Source: Paludibacteraceae bacterium
GTDB taxonomy: Bacteria > Bacteroidota > Bacteroidia > Bacteroidales > Paludibacteraceae
Reading direction: 5' to 3'
Length of the DNA: 61,823 nucleotides
Assembly (NCBI GenBank): GCA_017456885.1
Contig: JAFTIM010000013.1
Location: 1-61,823, forward strand
Under the pieces are notes generated by a model. It saw nothing but the letters and a program-made list of their open reading frames with translations, searched no databases and had not been told where the DNA came from. Position 1 is the stretch's first letter, and each line of letters opens with the position of its first letter. Below are positions 55,824-61,823 of this stretch, in pieces. The translations under genes and the position numbers were made by a program.

Positions 55824-58718
55824 ATGAAAAAATTTCTTTTAAGTTGCTTGGTTTCAATCATTTTATTTCCAAGCATTTATGCTCAACGACCGGAGCTTAA
55901 ACAATTTAAGTTGGACAACGGGCTTACCGTTTTTTTATGGGAAGACCCTGATCAATCCGACGTATTGGGTCAAATCGTAGTACGCGCCGGCTCTATGGAT
56001 GAGCCTTCGGAATATACCGGTCTTGCACACTATTTGGAACACGTTTTATTTAAAGGTACCCAAAGCATTGGTGCCCTTGATTGGGAGAGCGAGAAACCTC
56101 ATTACGAGAAAATAATTTCGCTTTACGACCAATTGGCAGAAACTACCGACCCCGAAATGCGTCAAACCTTGATAACCGACATCAACAAGGAATCATTGTC
56201 GGCTGCACAATACGGGCTTACCAACGAGTTTTCTAATTTGATTGAGGCGATTGGAGGTACGGGGTTAAATGCAGGAACTTCGTACGACATGACCGTTTAC
56301 TACAACTCGTTTCCCGCCTATCAAATGGAACGCTGGTTGGATCTTTATTCCGAACGATTTATCAATCCGGTATTCAGAACTTTCCAAGCCGAGTTGGAAA
56401 ACGTTTACGAAGAATTCAACATGTATCAGGACAACCGTTCAACGCATGTCAGCAACTACATATTTTCGCACATATACCCGGGTCATCCCTACGGACGCGA
56501 CATTATCGGTACGCAAGAACATTTGAAAAATCCTCGTTTGAGCAAACTGATTGAATTTTACAACACTTGGTATGTACCCAACAACATGGCGCTCATTTTG
56601 TCAGGAAATTTCAAATCGGAGGAGGTAATTCCGCTTATCAAAGCAAAATTCGAACGCCTCGAAGCAAAACCGTTACCGGAACGTAAAGCATATCCTTTGG
56701 CCAAATATACACATCAGAAATTCACCGAGCGATTGGGATACTATCCTCAAATGTATTGGGCATTCGAGGGGGTAAAAAAGGGAGATCCTGATGAACTTCT
56801 TTTGGATTTCTGTACAAATATTCTGACCAACAGCAGCGGAACCGGACTACTCGATCGTCTTTCGATAGACGGAGATGTAATGGCAGCAGGAGGCTATAAC
56901 ATGGCTCGCCGCGACCAAGGTACAATACTGATTATCGCCATTCCGAGTTACGACATCAACCAACGCAGATATCTATCGGACAAAGAGACACAAAACGTAG
57001 TATTCAACGAAATCAAAAAATTAGGCGAAGGCAAGATACCCGATTGGTTGATTCAGTCGGTAAAGGAAAGCATATGCAAAGAATTCGATTTGACAATGGA
57101 ATCTTCCGATGCTATTGCAAGTGTCATCAGCGATGCCTTTGTTTACAACGAAAACATCGAAGAGGTGTTTCGATACAAAGAAGCCGTTATGGCGATAACA
57201 AAAGAAGACATTCAACGCACGGTACAACGATACTTCAATACCGACAATTATATTCTTTTCTCGTTTATGGACGGCAGCCCGAAACGCAACAAACTGCAAA
57301 AACCGGCTATAAAACCGATTGAACAGCCCAAAAGCAAAGAGAGCGAATACGCTAAAGCATTTAAAAACATACCGATGGGTCAATCGGAAGAAGTTTACAA
57401 TGATTTTGGTCGGGTGCAAATTGCAAACTTAGACCAAAAGACAAAACTCTTTTATTCCAACAACCCGAAAAACGATATTTTCTCGTTGGTAATAAAATAC
57501 GGTGTCGGTACGGACAAAATGCCCAAACTCGCATTGGCTACACAAATACTCAACAATGCAGGTATCATGCCAAACACTGCACCGCAAGATGTTAAACGTA
57601 TGTTTTGCGAAGCAAACGCAACCTGCACTTACGCCTGCGACGACAGTTATTTCTATATCAAAATTTTAGGTAACGAAAACAAACTTGCAGAAGCTTGCCA
57701 GATTATGCAAAAACAGATTTTCATGCCTAAATTGGAAATGAAGCAGTTGGATAATGCAAAAGGTAGCGTCATCAGTATGCGTATGACCGAGCAAAAAGAC
57801 CCTGACGTATTGGAAGACGCATTGGTAGAATACCTTCTATACAAAGACAAATCGGACTATTTAGACCGCCTTTCGATTATGGATATTTACAATCTTCCGC
57901 TTGCCGAACTCACAGGCGAAATTATTCGAGCCACGCAGTATCAAGCCGAGGTACACTATGCAGGCAAGTTGCCTATCGAACAGGTAACCGAGGTGTTGAA
58001 AGCCAATCTGCCGCTGACCGAAGGAGGTAAATCGTCGGAATCTCCTGTTGTAAAAGAGGTAGCCAACTACGAAACACCCGTTATCTATTTCCTTCCGAAC
58101 TCGGAAACACAGCAAAGCAAGATTTATTTCTACATACACGGCAAGGATTACAACTGTGCCGACGATGTCGATTACAATGCTTTTTATCAATACTTTAGCG
58201 GTGGATTCAACGGGCTTGTCATGAACGAAATCCGCGAAAACAACTCCATGGCTTACACGACGTATGGTTACATCAGCCGTCCGCCTGTACCAAACAAACC
58301 GACCTATTTCCTCGGATTTATAGGAACACAAGCCGACAAAACCGTCGATGCGGTTAAGTTGTTTATGAAGTTGCTAACCGATATGCCGCTCTATCCCGAA
58401 CGTATCGACAACGTAAAAACCTACTTGCGCGAAGTGATGTTGAGTCAGAAACCTTCGTTCCGCAACGCAAGTTTCGTGTTCGAAAATTGGAAACGCATCG
58501 GATACACTGAAGACCCTGCAAAAGCCAATATGGAGAAACTCAACAACCTGACCTTCGACGACATTGTGCGTTTCTACAACGAGAATATCAAAAACAAACC
58601 TATCAGCATTGTCATTATGGGCAATAAAAAAGATATTGATTTGAAAGCACTTAAAGAAGTAGGAAAAGTGAAAACAATATCGGTAGGACGATTGTTTATG
58701 ACAGAAGAAGGATTTTAA
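55824..58718 (+). CDS. M16-family zinc metallopeptidase
   Basis: Exported insulinase/pitrilysin-type protease of 964 aa with signal peptide MKKFLLSCLVSIILFPSIYA (1-20). The active site is in the first M16 domain: His69-x-x-Glu72-His73 (HYLEH) and the downstream ELENVYEEFN with Glu197. The second half (about 520-964) has the same fold but no inverted zinc motif, as normal for one-chain M16 enzymes. Likely degrades short peptides in the periplasm. Single gene with promoter and terminator. Confidence 0.92.
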   Translation: MKKFLLSCLVSIILFPSIYAQRPELKQFKLDNGLTVFLWEDPDQSDVLGQIVVRAGSMDEPSEYTGLAHYLEHVLFKGTQSIGALDWESEKPHYEKIISLYDQLAETTDPEMRQTLITDINKESLSAAQYGLTNEFSNLIEAIGGTGLNAGTSYDMTVYYNSFPAYQMERWLDLYSERFINPVFRTFQAELENVYEEFNMYQDNRSTHVSNYIFSHIYPGHPYGRDIIGTQEHLKNPRLSKLIEFYNTWYVPNNMALILSGNFKSEEVIPLIKAKFERLEAKPLPERKAYPLAKYTHQKFTERLGYYPQMYWAFEGVKKGDPDELLLDFCTNILTNSSGTGLLDRLSIDGDVMAAGGYNMARRDQGTILIIAIPSYDINQRRYLSDKETQNVVFNEIKKLGEGKIPDWLIQSVKESICKEFDLTMESSDAIASVISDAFVYNENIEEVFRYKEAVMAITKEDIQRTVQRYFNTDNYILFSFMDGSPKRNKLQKPAIKPIEQPKSKESEYAKAFKNIPMGQSEEVYNDFGRVQIANLDQKTKLFYSNNPKNDIFSLVIKYGVGTDKMPKLALATQILNNAGIMPNTAPQDVKRMFCEANATCTYACDDSYFYIKILGNENKLAEACQIMQKQIFMPKLEMKQLDNAKGSVISMRMTEQKDPDVLEDALVEYLLYKDKSDYLDRLSIMDIYNLPLAELTGEIIRATQYQAEVHYAGKLPIEQVTEVLKANLPLTEGGKSSESPVVKEVANYETPVIYFLPNSETQQSKIYFYIHGKDYNCADDVDYNAFYQYFSGGFNGLVMNEIRENNSMAYTTYGYISRPPVPNKPTYFLGFIGTQADKTVDAVKLFMKLLTDMPLYPERIDNVKTYLREVMLSQKPSFRNASFVFENWKRIGYTEDPAKANMEKLNNLTFDDIVRFYNENIKNKPISIVIMGNKKDIDLKALKEVGKVKTISVGRLFMTEEGF

Positions 58719-58740
58719 TATATCTTTTTAAAATCAACCG

Positions 58741-58781
58741 AAAAAAGGTATATGTCAATAAAAACGATATATACCTTTTTT
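58741..58781 (+). terminator. Terminator of the M16 peptidase gene
   Basis: A 13-bp stem AAAAAAGGTATAT/ATATACCTTTTTT around a 15-nt loop, 22 nt after the stop. Confidence 0.88.
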
Positions 58782-58807
58782 CTTAAACGAATTAACCATT
58801 TTTTAAT

Positions 58808-59377
58808 ATGACACACACCGACAAACTTCTGATTCGCCCTGCAAAACCCGACGATGCTCACCTGATTGCCCAAGTTGTGGCAATGGCAATAGGCGACGAG
58901 GCGTGTTTAAAAGATTATTGCGGCAACCGCTACATTGACGTATTGGAAGAAATTGCTCGCAACGAAAACACCCAATACAGCTACCGAAATGCCCTTATTG
59001 CGGAAAAAGACAACGCCGTGGCAGGTGCCATTGTAGGTTATAACGGAGCAGACCTCATGTCGCTCCGCGAAGGCACTTTTGCAATAATAAAAAAACACCT
59101 CGGCACAACTCCCGCCTTGAATGCAGAAACCGAAGCAGGTGAATTTTATTTGGATTCGATAGCCGTATTACCCGATTTTCGAGGTTTAGGCATCGGCAAT
59201 CAATTATTATCGGCCATGTGCAGAAAGGCTTTTCTCGAAGGACATAAAAACATCGGTTTACTTGTGGATTTTGACAATCCGAAGGCCGAGAAACTATATC
59301 ATTCCGTCGGATTTTCACGTATCAATCCGACAACCTTTTTCAATCATAAAATGTGGCATTTACAATTAAAAAAATAG
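58808..59377 (+). CDS. GNAT-family N-acetyltransferase
   Basis: Protein of 189 aa with one acetyltransferase domain. The acetyl-CoA loop is VLPDFRGLGIGNQLL (R/Q-x-x-G-x-G/A), preceded by the FYLDSIAV strand and followed by LLVDFDNPKAEKLYHSVGF. Substrate unknown. It begins a group with bcp, 2 nt away. Confidence 0.88.
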   Translation: MTHTDKLLIRPAKPDDAHLIAQVVAMAIGDEACLKDYCGNRYIDVLEEIARNENTQYSYRNALIAEKDNAVAGAIVGYNGADLMSLREGTFAIIKKHLGTTPALNAETEAGEFYLDSIAVLPDFRGLGIGNQLLSAMCRKAFLEGHKNIGLLVDFDNPKAEKLYHSVGFSRINPTTFFNHKMWHLQLKK

Positions 59378-59379
59378 TT

Positions 59380-59841
59380 ATGAATATTGGAGAAAAAATC
59401 CCTGAAATTTTGGGTATAGACCAAAACGGGAACGAAATTAAAAGCAGTGATTATCGTGGTAAGAAAATCATTCTTTACAGTTATCCGAAAGCCAACACGA
59501 GCGGTTGCACGGCCGAGGCATGTTCGTTACAATCGCACAAAGCCGACTTGGAGGCTGCAGGTTATGCCATAATCGGCGTAAGCAAAGACAAACAAGCAGT
59601 GCAGAAAAAATTTGCCGAAACACAAGGCTTGGACTTCCCGCTGATAGCCGATACCGATACAACCCTGCTGCAACAATTAGGTTGTTGGGGCGAAAAGGTA
59701 GCTTGCGGCAGACGAACTATCGGCACCTTACGCACTACCTATTTAGTAGATGAAAACGGCATCATCGAAAAAATATTCTCGCCCAAAGAGATAAAAACAA
59801 AAGTCCATGCCGAACAGATTTTGCAATATATAAAAGGCTGA
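59380..59841 (+). CDS. bcp: Thioredoxin-dependent thiol peroxidase (Bcp/PrxQ)
   Basis: Peroxiredoxin of 153 aa from the ATG at 59380, chosen because relatives start at MNIGEKIPE and it lies 2 nt after the GNAT stop. The peroxidatic Cys43 and resolving Cys48 are in KANTSGCTAEACSL. It reduces peroxides in the cytoplasm with thioredoxin. RTTYLVDENG near the end is also typical. Confidence 0.94.
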   Translation: MNIGEKIPEILGIDQNGNEIKSSDYRGKKIILYSYPKANTSGCTAEACSLQSHKADLEAAGYAIIGVSKDKQAVQKKFAETQGLDFPLIADTDTTLLQQLGCWGEKVACGRRTIGTLRTTYLVDENGIIEKIFSPKEIKTKVHAEQILQYIKG

Positions 59842-59877
59842 CATCGGCACAAGCAAAATTTATCCAATGGTTTTTCG

Positions 59878-59885
59878 TACCTTTG
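59878..59885 (+). promoter_or_regulatory. -7 box before thiL
   Basis: TACCTTTG matches TAnnTTTG; no clear TTTG upstream at 19-21 bp. Start near 59892, 15 nt before the thiL ATG. Confidence 0.45.
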
Positions 59886-59906
59886 CGTAGGTAAAAAACA
59901 TCTATT

Positions 59907-60935
59907 ATGACAAGCATTTCAGAAACAGGCGAATTCGGGCTTATACACCACCTTACCGATAATATTGAATTAAAAAACACCTCCTCAATAAAAGGTGTCG
60001 GCGACGATGCAGCCGTACTCGATTACAAAAACAAACAGATTCTTGTAACTACCGACGTTTTATTAGAAGGCATTCATTTCGATTTGGTATACACACCATT
60101 GAAACATCTTGGATATAAAGCTGCCATCGTTAATTTTTCGGACATCTACGCCATGAACGGGCAACCCAAACAGATTCTTGTAACGCTGGGCATTTCGAAA
60201 CGCATGTCGGTAGAGTCGGTCGACGATTTATATTCAGGCATTCTTTTGGCCTGCGAGCAATACGGTGTCGATTTGGTTGGAGGCGACACATCGGCTTCTT
60301 ATACCGGACTGACAATAAGCATTACCTGTATAGGCGAAGCGGACAAAGACAAGGTTGTTTACCGCAACGGGGCAAAAGAAAACGATTTGATTTGTGTTTC
60401 GGGCGATTTAGGTGCCGCCTATATGGGGTTGCAATTGCTTGAACGCGAAAAAGCCGTATATCTGAATGCCGATGAGAAAGATGCCATTCAACCCGATTTT
60501 GCCTCGAAAGAATACATTTTGGAACGTCAGCTAAAACCGGAAGCACGCAAAGACGTTATCGCCATTTTAGCTGAAAAGGGTATCGTACCAACGTCGATGA
60601 TTGATGTATCCGACGGACTCTCATCGGAATTGCTACACTTATGCGAGCAAAGCAAAAAGGGTTGTCGGGTTTACGAAGAGAAAATCCCAATTGACTATCA
60701 AACTGCAACCATGGCCGAAGAATTTAACATGAATCTGACAACTGCTGCGCTCAATGGTGGCGAAGATTACGAACTCCTCTTTACCGTTCCACTTGACCGC
60801 TATGATGAAGTAAAAGACATTGAGGAGATAAAAGTGATCGGACACATTACCTCGCCCGAACAAGGAGCGTGTTTGGTTACTCGCGACGGACAGGAATTTA
60901 AACTCAAAGCACAAGGTTGGAACTCTTTTGAATAA
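59907..60935 (+). CDS. thiL: Thiamine-monophosphate kinase
   Basis: Phosphorylates thiamine phosphate to the active diphosphate. The 342-aa protein starts GEFGLIHHL, then GVGDDAAVLD (Mg/ATP site), TTDVLLEGIHFDL, NFSDIYAMNG, VGGDTSAS and, in the second domain, SGDLGAAYMGLQLL and IDVSDGLSSELLHLCEQS, GGEDYELLFTV. All ThiL/PurM-fold motifs are in order. No other thi genes nearby. rpiB follows after 4 nt. Confidence 0.94.
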   Translation: MTSISETGEFGLIHHLTDNIELKNTSSIKGVGDDAAVLDYKNKQILVTTDVLLEGIHFDLVYTPLKHLGYKAAIVNFSDIYAMNGQPKQILVTLGISKRMSVESVDDLYSGILLACEQYGVDLVGGDTSASYTGLTISITCIGEADKDKVVYRNGAKENDLICVSGDLGAAYMGLQLLEREKAVYLNADEKDAIQPDFASKEYILERQLKPEARKDVIAILAEKGIVPTSMIDVSDGLSSELLHLCEQSKKGCRVYEEKIPIDYQTATMAEEFNMNLTTAALNGGEDYELLFTVPLDRYDEVKDIEEIKVIGHITSPEQGACLVTRDGQEFKLKAQGWNSFE

Positions 60936-60939
60936 TTAT

Positions 60940-61371
60940 ATGAAAATAGGAATTGCATCAGACCATGCTGGTTTCGAACTGAAACAATACTTGACGACAT
61001 GGCTTAACAACAATCATTTTGAGGTGATGGATTTTGGTACTAACTCCACCTCAAGTTGCGACTATCCCGACTACGCGCATCCGCTTGCCGAAGCCGTTGA
61101 AAAGGGAGTTTGCCGTTATGGCATTGCCATTTGCGGCAGTGGCAACGGCATAAACATGACCGTAAATAAGCACCAAGGCATTCGCTCTGCTTTATGTTGG
61201 GATACCGAGTTGGCTTCACTTGCTCGTCGGCACAACAATGCAAACATTTTGGCATTGCCAGCACGTTTTATTTCCCAAGAAAAGGCACTTTCGTTAGTAA
61301 AAACTTTTTTAACCACCGAATTTGAAGGCGGACGCCATCAATGTCGAATAGAGAAAATACCTTGTAAATAA
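60940..61371 (+). CDS. rpiB: Ribose-5-phosphate isomerase B
   Basis: Converts ribose 5-phosphate and ribulose 5-phosphate in the pentose phosphate pathway. The 143-aa protein from the ATG at 60940 has SDHAGFELK at its start, DYPDYAHPLA, the active cysteine Cys65 in AICGSGNGINM and the ARRHNNANILALPAR stretch. Family length is 140-150. It is the last gene before the tRNA remnant and the integrated element. Confidence 0.94.
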   Translation: MKIGIASDHAGFELKQYLTTWLNNNHFEVMDFGTNSTSSCDYPDYAHPLAEAVEKGVCRYGIAICGSGNGINMTVNKHQGIRSALCWDTELASLARRHNNANILALPARFISQEKALSLVKTFLTTEFEGGRHQCRIEKIPCK

Positions 61372-61432
61372 ACATTTCGACAGTTGAAGTTTTAAGTAGA
61401 ACAGGAGAAAACCCATCTATTTGTTGAACAAC

Positions 61433-61468
61433 AAAAAAAGGCTTACAAAAATTTGTAAACCTTTTTTT
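61433..61468. terminator. Terminator at the element border, probably bidirectional
   Basis: AAAAAAAGGCTTACAAA/TTTGTAAACCTTTTTTT with one C-A mismatch. It ends rpiB on the plus strand and, on the minus strand, would have ended the tRNA gene whose 3' end begins one base further on. Confidence 0.8.
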
Positions 61469-61495
61469 GCGGAGAGAGAGGCTCTCGAACCTATG
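61469..61495 (-). other. tRNA-Ser 3'-end fragment, probable attachment site (att)
   Basis: Read on the minus strand: GGTTCGA, three bases GAG, then CCTCTCTCTCCGC. Compared with the T-loop and acceptor end of Bacteroidota tRNA-Ser as I know it (GGTTCGA-ATC-CCTCTCTCTCCGC) 20 of 23 positions agree. The rest of a tRNA is missing. With an integrase gene 145 bp away this is the left attachment site of an integrated element. Confidence 0.72.
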
Positions 61496-61582
61496 CTTTC
61501 AAGAAATATCATAAAATTGCAAATCACTGATAATCATATACTATCTAAAGCGCAGAGTAAATCTAAATCTTTCTGAATATCT

Positions 61583-61613
61583 TTTGCTATTCCAAATATT
61601 GGGTGTATATTTG
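61583..61613 (+). promoter_or_regulatory. Promoter of the integrase gene
   Basis: TTTG at 61583-61586, 19 bp, TATATTTG at 61606-61613. Start near 61620. Two GGGTGTA copies (about 61601-61607 and 61613-61619) overlap and follow the -7 box and may be recombinase arm-binding sites. Confidence 0.72.
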
Positions 61614-61640
61614 GGTGTAGAATTTCAAACGCACCCAATT

Positions 61641-61823
61641 ATGAATATCAAACGTAACATCATTTTTGCATTGGAAAGCCGGAAAAAGAACGGTGTGCCA
61701 ATCGTAGAGAACGTACCCATCCGTATGCGTGTCATATACGCAAGCCAACGCATCGAGTTTACAACAGGCTACCGGATTGACGTAGCCAAATGGGATGCCG
61801 ACAAGCAACGAGTGAAGAACGGA
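61641..61823 (+). CDS. Tyrosine recombinase/integrase, N-terminal part only
   Basis: Open reading frame of 61 codons that runs off the window. The sequence is typical of the arm-DNA-binding domain (SAM-like/AP2-like) at the start of Bacteroidota tyrosine integrases: ENVPIRMRVIYASQRIEFTTGYRIDVAKWD. The catalytic R-H-R-Y domain lies outside. Placed next to a tRNA 3' fragment, it should belong to an integrative element such as an ICE, NBU-like element or prophage; its type cannot be read here. Confidence 0.85.
   Translation, partial: MNIKRNIIFALESRKKNGVPIVENVPIRMRVIYASQRIEFTTGYRIDVAKWDADKQRVKNG

Noticed and set aside
1-61823. CRISPR arrays, intact insertion sequences, toxin-antitoxin or phage-defence genes.
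   Set aside because: I looked for regular spaced repeats, transposases and typical defence domains and saw none; the only mobile signal is the integrase start at the right edge.

Overview
The window is a stretch of core chromosome from a member of the Bacteroidota, most likely order Bacteroidales. The evidence is the promoter type (TTTG, 19 bp, TAnnTTTG, found intact before several genes), the near absence of Shine-Dalgarno sequences with A-rich leaders instead, and lineage-typical genes: an Lnb/DUF4105 protein, a DUF4296 lipoprotein next to lspA, a TamL-type lipoprotein barrel, DUF2027-Smr, WG-repeat and FISUMP lipoproteins, an OstA-like protein and tandem PpiC/SurA chaperones. The genus cannot be read from the sequence.

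Layout. 1-1.5 kb: a tRNA-Tyr/tRNA-Gly unit, ribH and a TPR membrane protein on the minus strand. 1.6-6.5 kb: panB, a RelA-type RSH, mrp and proC as one plus-strand operon. 6.6-11.8 kb: a WG-repeat lipoprotein, then a divergent operon of a GH73-LysM glucosaminidase, a DUF4105/Lnb protein and a degenerate alkaline-phosphatase-fold protein. 11.9-19.1 kb: tRNA-Pro, a ROK kinase with its sugar transporter, a dipeptidyl peptidase IV and a TamL-like barrel. 19.1-23.3 kb: a SpoU methyltransferase facing the operon mlaE-mlaF-dksA-like-lspA-DUF4296. 23.6-25.7 kb: DUF2027-Smr and leuB. 25.8-35.5 kb: a long minus-strand envelope operon (gpmI, three PPIase-type chaperones, OstA-like, trmN6, an orphan ABC ATPase, a small barrel). 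35.7-44.1 kb: dxs-trkA-trkH-GHL10-tex, four of them linked by stop/start overlaps. 44.2-50.1 kb: metK with a structured leader, rpsO, kdtA, hisS and a CoA-transferase. 50.2-52.4 kb: two related lipoproteins separated by a structured RNA and terminator. 52.6-55.6 kb: HD hydrolase, rsgA, Dabb protein and orphan histidine kinase. 55.8-61.4 kb: M16 protease, then GNAT, bcp, thiL and rpiB. 61.47 kb to the end: a piece of a tRNA-Ser 3' end followed by the start of a tyrosine recombinase, which marks the left edge of an integrated element continuing outside the window.

Most genes are housekeeping and their functions are secure. A strong emphasis runs through the window on cell-envelope building: lipoprotein maturation (lspA, Lnb-like), outer-membrane protein handling (SurA/PpiC set, TamL), lipid traffic (MlaEF), Kdo transfer (kdtA) and surface lipoproteins.

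I saw no CRISPR array, no intact insertion sequence and no recognisable defence system. The best candidates for something undescribed are a SAM-II-like element before metK, a structured RNA ending in a terminator before the second lipoprotein gene, the glucosaminidase/Lnb/pseudo-phosphatase operon, and the island junction at the right end, where the element's cargo is not visible. No gap between genes exceeds 300 bases.
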